Assembly: GCF_009602435.1 (NCBI RefSeq)
Contig: NZ_VZDQ01000023.1
Coordinates: 372,001 to 436,000, forward strand
Length of the DNA stretch: 64,000 nucleotides
Source of the DNA: Sediminibacillus terrae
Lineage (GTDB): Bacteria > Bacillota > Bacilli > Bacillales > Amphibacillaceae
Direction: 5' to 3'
Shown: piece after piece, positions 24,203 through 33,352 of the stretch
Numbering within the stretch: position 1 is the first letter of the stretch
Layout: each line of letters begins with the position of its first letter
Position numbers and translations under genes: made by a program
The notes under the pieces: model-generated
What the model was told of the DNA's origin: nothing
The model's input: the letters and a program-made list of their open reading frames with translations, nothing else
Database searches by the model: none

Positions 24203-24775
24203 ATGAAATTCAACATTCGTGGTGAGAATCTAGAGGTGACTGAATCCATAAGCAGTTACGTGGAGAAGAAGATCAGTAAGCTAGAACGGTATTTTGAAAA
24301 ACCGCCAACATCCGATGTATATGTTAATCTAGGTGTCTATAATGATGAGCAGGTAATCGAAGTAACCATCCCGATGACCAATCTGCTGTTGCGGGCAGAG
24401 GAACGACACAGCGATTTATATGCTGCCATCGACCTTGTAGTGGATAAATTAGAACGGCAAATCCGTAAATATAAAACAAAAGTCAATCGAAAATCCCGGC
24501 AAAACGGCGCTCCTAAACATGTTTTCGCAGAACTCGAACAGGAGGCGTTGGAAAGCCAATTGAATCAGGAAGAAATGGAAGAAGATGCGGGCGTTGAAAT
24601 CGTCCGTACCAAGCGTTTCAATTTGAAACCGATGGATTCAGAGGAAGCAGTCCTGCAAATGGATATGCTGGGCCACGCTTTCTATGTATTCACCAACTCG
24701 ATTACAGGTGATACGAATGTCGTCTATCGCCGGCGGGACGGCCGTTACGGTTTAATCGAACCGAATGAGGCTTAA
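24203..24775 (+). CDS. hpf: Long-form hibernation promoting factor HPF
   Basis: Dimerises 70S ribosomes into inactive 100S particles in stationary phase or stress. The 190-residue product has the N-terminal S30AE domain (MKFNIRGENLEVTESISSYV, KLERQIRKYKTKVNRKSRQN) and the C-terminal dimerisation domain (IVRTKRFNLKPMDSEEAVLQ MDMLGHAFYVFTN). This is the long form typical of Firmicutes. AAAGGAGG precedes the ATG. Confidence 0.97.
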   Translation: MKFNIRGENLEVTESISSYVEKKISKLERYFEKPPTSDVYVNLGVYNDEQVIEVTIPMTNLLLRAEERHSDLYAAIDLVVDKLERQIRKYKTKVNRKSRQNGAPKHVFAELEQEALESQLNQEEMEEDAGVEIVRTKRFNLKPMDSEEAVLQMDMLGHAFYVFTNSITGDTNVVYRRRDGRYGLIEPNEA

Positions 24776-24848
24776 TTGCTTCCTTAATCAAAATGATAAT
24801 TGACAAGTATGAAGTCAGAATAAATTCCATGTTCTATTTTTGTAAAGA

Positions 24849-24890
24849 AACGGTCCAGCAGATATTGATCGCTGGACCGTTGTTTTGTTT
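24849..24890 (+). terminator. Terminator of hpf
   Basis: AACGGTCCAGC and GCTGGACCGTT form an 11-base stem followed by TGTTTTGTTT. Confidence 0.92.
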
Positions 24891-25022
24891 TAGTCATGTG
24901 AGAACCGCCCTTGTCAGTGTCCGATCTAACCTTTCCCTTCTTTTGTGAATTTACTTTCTAAAGCAGCATCGCTGCACGCCTTGTATTTCATATCCCTTTT
25001 TTAAAAATATTTTCTTTTCGCC

Positions 25023-25101
25023 AAACTTATAGTTTGCGAGTTATATTACCATTTAAATTCAGAAAATCCTCCTGGCAAACGTATCGTTTCAGGGGGATTT
25101 T
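25023..25101. other. Palindromes and hairpin between hpf and a small gene
   Basis: The gap 24891-25252 has no gene. It holds two related near-palindromes, AAACTTATAGTTT (25023-25035) and AAACGTATCGTTT (25077-25089). The second lies in the loop of a hairpin whose arms are AAATCCTCCTG and CAGGGGGATTT (25064-25100), followed by T-rich sequence. They could be operators or a terminator/attenuator for the small gene at 25253. Confidence 0.5.
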
Positions 25102-25252
25102 CTTTGGGTTTTAAGTAAATGGCGATTTTCCGGGAAATAAATCGTATGGTATAACATACTTAACACGGAAACAGGCTGGATAAAAATGGCGGCGCTTACC
25201 CTCTCCGGCCTGTTCCGTCCATTTATTCCATACCTCAAGGGAGGGAGCGCAT

Positions 25253-25489
25253 ATGGCAGTCGGCCATTGCAAACAATGTGAATACCAAAAAAGTATCCTG
25301 AAGCAACACGAAGATACGATCACCCAGCTGCTGGAAATCATCGCTGTGACCAACAGGAAGCTGGCAGAATTAGAAGCGAAGCATATCAAGTTCGAGAAAG
25401 TTTACTTCTTTCAACAGCATGATCCCCGTTTCACCGTGCCTCCCAAAGCCTCGCACGTCACCTCTATGCTCCCTCGCCTGCATAAGTAG
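25253..25489 (+). CDS. Small coiled-coil protein with a Cys pair
   Basis: The 78-residue protein is unrecognised. AAGGGAGGGAG precedes the ATG and a terminator hairpin starts within the stop codon, so it is likely a real single gene. The N-terminus has CKQC, followed by a heptad-rich helix (residues 12-48: SILKQHEDTITQLLEIIAVT) and a Pro-containing basic tail. It lies between hpf and secA, where B. subtilis has no clear counterpart known to me. Confidence 0.65.
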   Translation: MAVGHCKQCEYQKSILKQHEDTITQLLEIIAVTNRKLAELEAKHIKFEKVYFFQQHDPRFTVPPKASHVTSMLPRLHK

Positions 25490-25515
25490 CCCGCTCCTCC
25501 GGGCTGCTTATTTTA
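25488..25515 (+). terminator. Terminator of the small gene before secA
   Basis: AGCCCG and CGGGCT pair around CTCCTC, followed by GCTTATTTTA. The stem overlaps the stop codon. Confidence 0.7.
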
Positions 25516-25554
25516 TCTATCTGGAAAAGCCTGACTCCATTCCCCGGCGCTTTC

Positions 25555-25583
25555 TTGTCATCGCCCCCCGCTAGTGTTATTAT
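25555..25583 (+). promoter_or_regulatory. SigA promoter of secA
   Basis: TTGTCA (25555-25560), 17 bases, TATTAT (25578-25583) with a TG one base before the -10. It lies 94 bases upstream of the secA start. Confidence 0.65.
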
Positions 25584-25676
25584 TGATTTTGGACTAACCT
25601 ATTTCTTACAGATTTAAAATATAGGAGAAAGAAAGCCTGTTTTATGAGCTTTCCTAAATAAAGAGGAGCGTTTTAC

Positions 25677-28187
25677 ATGCGTGGATTACTGAAGAAAGTT
25701 TTCGGGGATGGTAACCAACGTCAAGTGAACCGTCTGCAAAAAACCGCAGATGAAATAGAAGCGCTGGAACCTGAATACGAGCGATTGACAGATGAAGAGT
25801 TACGAAATAAAACAGAAGCATTTAAAGAGCGTTATCAAAATGGAGAAGACTTGGACAGTATGTTGCCGGAAGCATATGCAGTTGTCAGAGAAGGCGCCAA
25901 GCGCGTGTTGAATATGCGTCCATTCCCTGTCCAGTTACTGGGTGCGATAGCCCTGCATGAAGGAAATATTGCGGAGATGAAGACAGGGGAGGGTAAAACC
26001 CTTGCTTCAACCATGCCCGCCTACCTGAATGCTTTGACTGGAAAAGGTGTCCATATCGTCACGGTCAACGATTATTTGGCTGAACGTGATGCCAACCAGA
26101 TGGGCGAACTGTTTCAATTTTTAGGACTCACGGTCGGCATCAACAGCAACGGGTTGAGCAAAGACGAAAAACGTGCCGCCTATGCTGCGGACATCACCTA
26201 TGGAACCAACAATGAATATGGTTTCGATTATTTGCGTGACAATATGGTGCTCTACAAAGAACAGATGGTGCAACGACCGTTGCATTTTGCCATCATTGAT
26301 GAAGTAGACTCGATTTTGATCGACGAAGCGAGAACGCCTTTGATCATTTCCGGCTCGGCTCAAAAATCGGCGAGTCTTTACCAGCAGGCGAATGCTTATG
26401 TGCGTACACTTCGCAATGAAGAAGATTACACATATGATGAAAAAACAAAAGGGGTTCAACTGACCGAAGAAGGGATCAACAAAGCGGAACGCTTTTTCGG
26501 AATAGAGAACTTGTTTGATTTGAACAATGTAACCTTGACACACCATATCAACCAGGCCTTGAAGGCCCATGTTTCGATGCACCGTGATACCGACTATGTG
26601 GTGGAAGAAGGGGAAGTCGTCATTGTCGATCAGTTTACAGGCCGCTTGATGAAAGGCCGGCGTTATAGTGATGGGTTGCATCAGGCGATTGAGGCAAAAG
26701 AAGGCTTGCAGATTCAAAACGAAAGCATGACCTTGGCATCGATTACTTTCCAGAACTTTTTCCGGATGTATGAAAAACTTTCCGGGATGACCGGTACGGC
26801 AAAAACAGAGGAAGAGGAATTCCGCAATATTTACAACATGGATGTTATGGTGATTCCGACCAACAAGCCGATCATTCGTGATGACAAAGCGGATCTCATC
26901 TACCAGTCGATGGAAGGGAAATTCCGGGCAGTGGTCGAGGAAATCAAAGAACGGCATGAAGCTGGACAGCCGGTACTTGTCGGTACGGTTGCCGTCGAAA
27001 CGTCCGAGTTGATTTCCAAGCTATTGAAAAAAGCGGGTGTCCCACATAATGTGTTGAATGCGAAAAACCATTATCGTGAAGCAGAAATCATTGAGGATGC
27101 CGGACAAAAGGGTGCTGTTACGATTGCCACCAACATGGCCGGACGCGGTACCGATATTAAACTAGGAGAGGGCGTCAAAGAACTGGGCGGTCTAGCCGTT
27201 ATTGGCACAGAGCGACATGAATCCCGCCGGATTGATAACCAGCTGCGTGGTCGTTCCGGTCGTCAAGGAGACCCGGGTGTAACGCAATTTTATCTTTCCA
27301 TGGAAGATGAATTGATGCGCCGTTTCGGTTCTGACAACATGAAAGCGATGATGGAGCGTTTCGGCATGGATGATACCCAGCCGATTGAGAGTAAAATGGT
27401 TTCCAGGGCCGTCGAATCTGCTCAAAAACGAGTCGAAGGCAACAACTTCGATGCTCGTAAAACGATTCTTTCCTATGACGATGTACTACGTCAGCAAAGG
27501 GAAATCATCTACAAACAGCGTTTCGAAGTGATTGATTCCGATGATCTCCGCGAAATCATCGAGCGGATGATGCAGTCTACGATCGAGAGGACCGTTCAAT
27601 CCTATACTTCTGATGAAGAGGAAGAAAACTGGGACTTGAACGCGTTGGTCGAATATCTGCATGCCAACCTGCTGGAACGAGAGGACATTACAGTCGATGA
27701 TTTGACCGGAAAAGATCCGGAGGAAATGATCGATGTAATCTTCGAAAAAGCGAAGCAGCGCTACGACAAGAAAGAAGAAGAATTGACACCTGAACAAATG
27801 CGCGAATTCGAAAAGGTCATCCTGCTCCGTTCGGTAGATACAAAATGGATGGACCATATCGACCAAATGGATCAGTTACGTCAGGGGATCCACCTGCGTG
27901 CATATGGTCAAAATGATCCACTCCGTGAGTATCAAATGGAAGGCTTTGCGATGTTTGAACAAATGATCGCTGCCATCGAAGAAGAGGTTTCCAAGTATGT
28001 CATGAAGGCACAAATCAGGGAAAACCTCCAGCGGGAAGAAGTAGTCAAGAATACGCAGGCTGTTTCCGGCGGCCAAGAAGAGAAGAAGAAAACGAAAAAG
28101 CCGTATGTCAAAACGGACACAGTAGGCAGAAATGACCCTTGTCCATGCGGCAGCGGGAAAAAATATAAAAACTGTCACGGGCGCTAA
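25677..28187 (+). CDS. secA: Preprotein translocase ATPase SecA
   Basis: Motor of the general secretion pathway at the SecYEG channel. The 836-residue protein shows Walker A ([11 protein letters not shown]), Walker B ([18 protein letters not shown]), the preprotein-binding region, helicase motifs ([29 protein letters not shown]) and a C-terminal zinc finger ([14 protein letters not shown]). AGAGGAG precedes the ATG. It is followed by prfB after about 100 bases, as in B. subtilis. Confidence 0.98.
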   Translation: MRGLLKKVFGDGNQRQVNRLQKTADEIEALEPEYERLTDEELRNKTEAFKERYQNGEDLDSMLPEAYAVVREGAKRVLNMRPFPVQLLGAIALHEGNIAEMKTGEGKTLASTMPAYLNALTGKGVHIVTVNDYLAERDANQMGELFQFLGLTVGINSNGLSKDEKRAAYAADITYGTNNEYGFDYLRDNMVLYKEQMVQRPLHFAIIDEVDSILIDEARTPLIISGSAQKSASLYQQANAYVRTLRNEEDYTYDEKTKGVQLTEEGINKAERFFGIENLFDLNNVTLTHHINQALKAHVSMHRDTDYVVEEGEVVIVDQFTGRLMKGRRYSDGLHQAIEAKEGLQIQNESMTLASITFQNFFRMYEKLSGMTGTAKTEEEEFRNIYNMDVMVIPTNKPIIRDDKADLIYQSMEGKFRAVVEEIKERHEAGQPVLVGTVAVETSELISKLLKKAGVPHNVLNAKNHYREAEIIEDAGQKGAVTIATNMAGRGTDIKLGEGVKELGGLAVIGTERHESRRIDNQLRGRSGRQGDPGVTQFYLSMEDELMRRFGSDNMKAMMERFGMDDTQPIESKMVSRAVESAQKRVEGNNFDARKTILSYDDVLRQQREIIYKQRFEVIDSDDLREIIERMMQSTIERTVQSYTSDEEEENWDLNALVEYLHANLLEREDITVDDLTGKDPEEMIDVIFEKAKQRYDKKEEELTPEQMREFEKVILLRSVDTKWMDHIDQMDQLRQGIHLRAYGQNDPLREYQMEGFAMFEQMIAAIEEEVSKYVMKAQIRENLQREEVVKNTQAVSGGQEEKKKTKKPYVKTDTVGRNDPCPCGSGKKYKNCHGR

Positions 28188-28288
28188 TGCTCAAGCAGAG
28201 GAAAGGAAGACACTTCTTTAGCAGGAAGTGTTTTCCGTTGTCCGGAACGGGAAAACGTTGATAAACAATCATTTGAGGTGACGACAAA

Positions 28289-29387
28289 ATGGAATTAGTG
28301 GAAATAAGGCAAGAGTTGGACAAAATGGCTAAGCGATTAGCGGACTTCAGGGGGTCTCTTTGACTTAGAACAAAAGAGGGCCCGTATCGCTGAATTGGAA
28401 GAAGAAATGACTGCACCGGACTTCTGGGATGACCAGCAGGAAGCACAAAAGGTCATCAACGAAGTGAACGGTTTGAAGGAACTTGTTGAAAACTTCGATA
28501 AACATGAAGAAGCCCATGAAAACTTGGAAGTATCCTATGAACTTGTCAAAGAGGAAAATGATGAGGATCTTCGTGAGGAATTAGAGTCGGAGGTCAACAA
28601 ATTGACGGAAGCACTCAACAATTACGAGTTGTTCATTTTGTTGTCGGAGCCGTATGACAAAAACAATGCAATCCTGGAACTGCACCCAGGTGCAGGCGGT
28701 ACAGAATCCCAGGACTGGGCCAGCATGCTGCTGCGGATGTACACACGCTGGGCGGAAAGAAAGAATTTCAAGGTGGAAACGATGGATTATCTGCCTGGTG
28801 AAGAGGCAGGAGTGAAAAGTGTAACCCTTTTGATTAAAGGGCATAATGCATATGGTTACTTGAAAGCGGAAAAGGGCGTACATCGTCTGGTCCGGATATC
28901 GCCGTTCGACTCTTCGGGAAGAAGGCATACATCCTTTGTTTCCTGTGAAGTGATGCCAGAGCTGGATGACAGTATCGATGTAGACGTGCAAACGGAAGAT
29001 TTGAAAATCGACACTTACCGTTCCAGCGGTGCCGGCGGACAGCACGTTAACACCACGGATTCCGCGGTCCGGATCACTCACATCCCGACGAACACCGTTG
29101 TTACTTGTCAATCGGAACGTTCCCAGATTAAGAACAGGGAACAAGCGATGAAGATGTTGAAAGCGAAACTGTATCAATTGGAAATCGAAAAACAGCAGCA
29201 AGAGTTGAATGAAATCCGTGGAGAACAGAAGGAAATAGGCTGGGGAAGCCAAATTCGTTCGTATGTATTCCATCCTTATTCCATGGTCAAGGATCACCGC
29301 ACCAATCATGAAATCGGAAATACGCAAGGCGTCATGGACGGAGACATCGATCCGTTCATCGATGCTTACTTACGTTCTCAAATGTAA
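28289..29387 (+). CDS. prfB: Peptide chain release factor 2, with programmed +1 frameshift
   Basis: RF2 recognises UGA and UAA stops. Translation starts at ATG 28289, reads 24 codons, meets an in-frame TGA (28361-28363) and shifts +1 to continue from GAC (28362) to 29387, giving 365 residues. The shift site has the classical parts: an internal Shine-Dalgarno-like AGGGGG (28349-28354) three bases before the slippery CTT and the TGA. The product has the SPF anticodon tripeptide ([12 protein letters not shown]) and the GGQ catalytic motif ([17 protein letters not shown]). Low RF2 slows reading of the TGA and raises shifting, so synthesis is self-limiting. Confidence 0.97.
28349..28364 (+). promoter_or_regulatory. 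RF2 recoding site
   Basis: AGGGGGTCTCTTTGAC: a Shine-Dalgarno-like stimulator, slippery CTT and in-frame TGA, the conserved RF2 autoregulatory +1 frameshift signal. Confidence 0.96.
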
Positions 29388-29394
29388 GGATTAG

Positions 29395-29435
29395 AAAGAC
29401 TGGAAGTGCCAAGTTGCATTTACCAGTCTTTTTTT
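29395..29435 (+). terminator. Terminator of prfB
   Basis: AAAGACTGG pairs with CCAGTCTTT across a 19-base loop and is followed by a T run. Confidence 0.8.
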
Positions 29436-29697
29436 CGATCATGGAGATTGATGAGGATTGGAGAATGAGTGAGAAGCATCTGAATGCCTCAGTGGAAATC
29501 AAGCAGCGCATTACGTTGATCATTTTGAAGGAGAAGCAGAAATACTTGTGTGTTGCTGGTGACCGGTGACCGGGGCACGGCGCTTTTCATATTTAACGGA
29601 AGACAGTCGGGCCCTCATCAATCCTCTTTCCTACGTTTACCAGGCTGGCAGTTAGGCTATTATTTGTATAGGTAAGAAAAGAAGAGGAAGTGACGTT
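29436..29697. other. Gene-free gap between prfB and the AI-2E family gene
   Basis: Only a 34-codon frame without a clear ribosome site (29465-29569) and a short GGTGACCGGTGACCGG direct repeat near 29558 are visible. No promoter was assigned with confidence. Confidence 0.4.
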
Positions 29698-30804
29698 ATG
29701 CATGAATTGACGAAACGCAAGTGGTTTGTCCCGGCTGTGGGAATTATTTTGTTGTTATTGATTATTTATTTATTGGATTTGGTGAGTTTTGTGTTCACCC
29801 CGCTTGTCATTATCTTTACAACGCTGGCGGCTCCGCTCATTGTTGCCGGTGTTTTATACTATTTGATGAGGCCGTTTGTCCACTTTGGAAGTAAATATAT
29901 GCCGGATTCTCTGGCGATTTTGCTGGTTTATTTATTGGCCGCCGGAGTACTGACAGGACTCGTCTTTCTGATCGGTCCGCCTTTACAGCAGCAATTTTCC
30001 AGACTTGTGGAAAATATCCCTCAGATAGTCGATAGTGTGCAAGGCTGGATTGCAGATGTACAAAGCAATGGCTGGGTTCAGCGGTTTCAGGAGAATGGCA
30101 ATGTTTCCACTGATCAACTGGTCAGCAAGGCCGGAGATTACCTTAGCAGTTCGCTGGAGTCGATAGGCTCCAATATTGTGTCGGTAATCACCACGATAAC
30201 GAATATTGTGGTATTACTTGTTACCGTTCCATTTATTCTGTTTTACATGCTGCGCGAAGGCGGCAAGCTGCCAAACAGGCTCTTGCGCTTCACTCCCAAC
30301 AAATATGAGAGCGAGGGAAGAAAAGTACTGAAGGATTTGGATCATGCATTAAGCTCCTATATTCAAGGGCAGCTGATAGTCAGCCTTTGTGTTGGTACAC
30401 TGCTTACGATAGGTTACTTCATTCTCGGATTGGAATTTTCCCTGGTGCTGGGGGTCGTTGCAACAGTGACAAACGTCGTCCCATTTATCGGACCGTTTAT
30501 CGGGACAGCACCTGCTGTGATCGTCGGCTTTACGGAGTCGCCTGTAAAAGCATTGCTTGTCCTGCTGGTGATCGTCATCGTTCAGCAAATCGACAGCAAC
30601 TTTATCTCTCCTCAAGTAATGGGAAAAAAGCTGGACATCCATCCGTTGACAGTCATCTTAATATTGCTTGTAGCAGCCAATTTCGGAGGCATCATCGGTT
30701 TGATTTTGGCAGTTCCCGCTTATGCAGTAGGGAAATCGATCGTCGTCAACATGTACCGATTCATCCTTATCCACCGCAAAGCAAAATCTGAAGAACAAGT
30801 ATGA
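29698..30804 (+). CDS. AI-2E family transporter (UPF0118)
   Basis: Integral membrane protein of 368 residues with about eight hydrophobic segments: two near the N-terminus (16-80), a soluble helical loop (95-160) and five or more in the C-terminal half. The family signature region GVVATVTNVVPFIGPFIGTA and HPLTVILILLVAANFGGIIG is present. Some members export autoinducer-2, others act as sodium/proton antiporters, so the substrate is left open. AGAGGAAG precedes the ATG. A repeat element lies directly after the stop. Confidence 0.88.
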   Translation: MHELTKRKWFVPAVGIILLLLIIYLLDLVSFVFTPLVIIFTTLAAPLIVAGVLYYLMRPFVHFGSKYMPDSLAILLVYLLAAGVLTGLVFLIGPPLQQQFSRLVENIPQIVDSVQGWIADVQSNGWVQRFQENGNVSTDQLVSKAGDYLSSSLESIGSNIVSVITTITNIVVLLVTVPFILFYMLREGGKLPNRLLRFTPNKYESEGRKVLKDLDHALSSYIQGQLIVSLCVGTLLTIGYFILGLEFSLVLGVVATVTNVVPFIGPFIGTAPAVIVGFTESPVKALLVLLVIVIVQQIDSNFISPQVMGKKLDIHPLTVILILLVAANFGGIIGLILAVPAYAVGKSIVVNMYRFILIHRKAKSEEQV

Positions 30805-30806
30805 AT

Positions 30807-30884
30807 GGGGACGCCCCCTGCCGATTTAGCTTGGTAAAGCGTTGTCGCGCTAATGAGCTAACGTGGTGGGGGACTGTCCCCAAA
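30807..30884. repeat. Intergenic repeat unit, decayed copy
   Basis: GGGGACGCCCC ... GGGGGACTGTCCCC enclose TGCCGATTTAGCTTGGTAAAGC, which closely matches the interior of the unit at 37451-37512 (TGCCGGTTTAGATTGGTAAAGC). It is slightly longer in the middle and its ends are less perfect. Confidence 0.75.
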
Positions 30885-30972
30885 GTCTTGTTACCGGCTT
30901 GCGGTCATGATATACTCCTTAAGGTTGGGTGGGGAAGGTTGTCCTTCTCTGCTATTTGATGAACGGGGTGTT

Positions 30973-31842
30973 ATGATGATTGCGAAATATAGGCGGAATC
31001 CCATGCCGAAATGGCTGGTTCATGTAATTGAATATTCGGTGGTGATTATCGGAGCGTTTTTTGTGGCGCTCGCTTTTAACGTTTTCCTTTTGCCTCATGA
31101 TGTGGCATCAGGTGGAGTGGCGGGCATCAGTACGATAACAAAAGCATTGTTTGGCTGGGAACCTTCAGTAGTCCAGTGGGCGCTGAATATCCCGTTGTTT
31201 ATTTCCGGGGTAATAATTCTTGGTAAAAATTTCGGCCTGAAGTCATTGGTCGGTACAATCGTACTGCCGTTTTTCGTGTTTTTAACGAGAGATCTGCCGC
31301 CCGCAACACCGGATCCTTTGCTCGGATCTATATTTGGCGGGATGGGAGTCGGTCTCGGACTTGGTATAGTTTTCCGTGGCAAAGCATCTACTGGCGGAAT
31401 CGATCTTGCCGCACAAATTCTCCATAAATTCACGCATCTCCCGCTCGGTGTCTGCGTGCCGATTTTTGATGGGATGATTGTGTTGACGGCTACCTTCGTT
31501 TTCTCTGTAGAAGAAGGGCTTTATGCATTGATCGGTTTGTTCGTTACCAGCAGGACGATTGATTTTGTCCAGGTTGGTTTGAATACGTCCAAAAATGTAC
31601 TGATTATTACGGACCATACGGAAGATATCCGGCGGGCTTTGCTCCAAGATGTCGACAGAGGAGTCACCGTTTTAAATGGAACCGGCGGATATACAGAACA
31701 AGAACGACGGATCGTCATGTGCGTGGTTGCGCAAAACGAATTCACGAAATTGACACAACTCGTAAAAAGGATTGATCCTCATGCGTTTGTCGTGGCCATG
31801 AATGCCACCGAAGTGCTTGGCGAGGGTTTTAAAACCCACTAG
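30973..31842 (+). CDS. yvjA: YitT family membrane protein YvjA
   Basis: The 289-residue protein has five hydrophobic segments in the N-terminal 190 residues, including FNVFLLPHDVASGGVAGIST and GLGLGIVFRGKASTGGIDLA, the DUF161/YitT signature. A C-terminal DUF2179 domain (SKNVLIITDHTEDIRRALLQ ... GGYTEQERRIVMCVV) follows. The ATG at 30973 follows GGGGTG; the frame is open 66 bases further upstream but without a site. It sits between prfB and cccB as in B. subtilis. Transport function is not established. Confidence 0.88.
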   Translation: MMIAKYRRNPMPKWLVHVIEYSVVIIGAFFVALAFNVFLLPHDVASGGVAGISTITKALFGWEPSVVQWALNIPLFISGVIILGKNFGLKSLVGTIVLPFFVFLTRDLPPATPDPLLGSIFGGMGVGLGLGIVFRGKASTGGIDLAAQILHKFTHLPLGVCVPIFDGMIVLTATFVFSVEEGLYALIGLFVTSRTIDFVQVGLNTSKNVLIITDHTEDIRRALLQDVDRGVTVLNGTGGYTEQERRIVMCVVAQNEFTKLTQLVKRIDPHAFVVAMNATEVLGEGFKTH

Positions 31843-31889
31843 TTTGCTTATAATAGTAGATGACAACGTAGTAAATGGGGGAATAAATC

Positions 31890-32258
31890 TTGAAAAGAAT
31901 TTTGTTTCTCTTTCTGCTCGCGGCAGCCTTCGTCATGAACGGATGTGGCGCGGGTGATCAAGCAGAGGAAGGTGGACAATCTCCGTCGGAAGATAAGCAA
32001 ACGGAAGAAAACTCAGGTGACTCAGCAGGAACCGTCGATACTGCGGCAGCGGAAGAAGAGTACAAGAAAAGCTGTCAGTCGTGTCACGGTGCTGACTTGA
32101 GTGGAAACATCGGACCGGACCTCCGGGAAATAGGCAGCAAATATTCTCAAGAAGAAATACTGGAGATCATTGAAAAAGGCAAAGGTGGCATGCCGCCCGG
32201 ACAAGCGACAGGAAAGGATGCAGAATTAATTTCCGCCTGGCTTGCTGAAAAAAAGTAA
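31890..32258 (+). CDS. cccB: Membrane-anchored cytochrome c551
   Basis: Small c-type cytochrome lipoprotein on the outer face of the membrane, carrying electrons to terminal oxidase. The 122-residue product has a lipoprotein signal (MKRILFLFLLAAAFVMNGC, lipid-anchored Cys 19), an acidic linker, and a cytochrome domain with the heme site CQSCH and the axial Met in KGGMPPG. The start is TTG at 31890 after GGGGG. A terminator follows. B. subtilis has cccB at the same position. Confidence 0.93.
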   Translation: MKRILFLFLLAAAFVMNGCGAGDQAEEGGQSPSEDKQTEENSGDSAGTVDTAAAEEEYKKSCQSCHGADLSGNIGPDLREIGSKYSQEEILEIIEKGKGGMPPGQATGKDAELISAWLAEKK

Positions 32259-32274
32259 ATTAACCGGTGACAGA

Positions 32275-32309
32275 AAAAAGATGTCCTCAAGCAGAGGGCA
32301 TCTTTTTTT
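32275..32309 (+). terminator. Terminator of cccB
   Basis: AAAAAGATGTCCTC and GAGGGCATCTTTTTTT form a stem with a T run 17 bases after the stop. Confidence 0.9.
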
Positions 32310-32564
32310 GTGGCTGGGTTCAACCTCTTGTTGACGAAAAAAAACTCCGGGTCATGGAAGCACTTTTGTCTTTTGGTTAAACAAAACAAGAAAGATGCCG
32401 ATAAAAGGGAGGAAGTTGAATTTTTCTGGCAATCTTCATAGTCTATTCTTATAAACTGTCATTATTCCTGGCGGTTTACTATGTTATTGGCGTAATTTGT
32501 TGTGATATTGCTAACTTTGAAATATAAATGTAATAATTTTAGGGCTAAAAAAATCAATAAGAGA

Positions 32565-32573
32565 TGTTATAAT
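32565..32573 (+). promoter_or_regulatory. Extended -10 promoter of ftsEX
   Basis: TG-T-TATAAT at 32565-32573 lies 93 bases upstream of ftsE. No convincing -35 is seen. The rest of the AT-rich gap 32310-32665 holds nothing else recognisable. Confidence 0.5.
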
Positions 32574-32665
32574 GTAAAAGAATTGCTGATTCGACAATAT
32601 AATCAGCGTTGGCTAGCTAGAAAATTCAACAAGATATAACATATTGAGATAAAGGTGATAAATTT

Positions 32666-33352
32666 ATGATAGATATGCAGGGAGTTTACAAGACTTACCC
32701 GAACGGCGTCACTGCCCTGAATGGTATTGATGTCCGCATTGAACAAGGTGAGTTTGTATATGTTGTCGGTCCGAGCGGCGCGGGAAAGTCTACATTCATC
32801 AAAATGATCTTCAGAGAAGAAAAACCAACAAAAGGGACTGTCATCGTGAATGACTACAAGCTTCATGATTTGAAGTGGAAAAAGGTTCCCTACTTAAGAA
32901 GAAACATTGGCGTAGTTTACCAGGATTTCAAATTACTCCCCAAAATGACAATCTTCGAAAATGTGGCTTTCGCACTGGAAGTAATCGAAGAAGGCCCGAA
33001 AGTGATTCGTAAGCGAGTAATGGAAGTGTTAGACCAAGTGGGTTTAAAAAACAAAGCTCGCTTCATCCCCGACGAACTATCCGGGGGAGAACAACAACGG
33101 GTGGCTATCGCCAGGGCGATTGTCAATCATCCTCAATTAGTTATCGCTGATGAACCGACCGGAAACCTGGATCCGGAAACATCATGGGAAATCATGAAAA
33201 TCCTTGAAGAAATAAATGCATCAGGAACTACTATTCTAATGGCCACTCACAGCAAAGAGATTGTGAACACTATCAAGAAACGCGTAATTGCTATCGAAGA
33301 CGGCATAGTGGTACGTGACGAACATCGGGGTGAATACGGCTATGAAATTTAA
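32666..33352 (+). CDS. ftsE: Cell-division ABC transporter ATPase FtsE
   Basis: ATPase partner of FtsX; the complex does not transport but controls cell-wall hydrolases by conformational signalling. The 228-residue product has Walker A (GPSGAGKST), a Q loop, the ABC signature (LSGGEQQRVAIARA), Walker B (LVIADEPTGNLD) and the H loop (MATHSKE). The coding end overlaps the ftsX start by 11 bases. Confidence 0.96.
   Translation: MIDMQGVYKTYPNGVTALNGIDVRIEQGEFVYVVGPSGAGKSTFIKMIFREEKPTKGTVIVNDYKLHDLKWKKVPYLRRNIGVVYQDFKLLPKMTIFENVAFALEVIEEGPKVIRKRVMEVLDQVGLKNKARFIPDELSGGEQQRVAIARAIVNHPQLVIADEPTGNLDPETSWEIMKILEEINASGTTILMATHSKEIVNTIKKRVIAIEDGIVVRDEHRGEYGYEI

Noticed and set aside
26121-26957. 278-codon minus-strand frame inside secA
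   Set aside because: Lies fully antisense to a certain gene, Phe/His-rich shadow composition, no ribosome site.
28581-29327. 248-codon minus-strand frame inside prfB
   Set aside because: Antisense to RF2, no recognisable domain.
29465-29569. 34-codon frame after the prfB terminator
   Set aside because: No ribosome site or similarity; too short to support.
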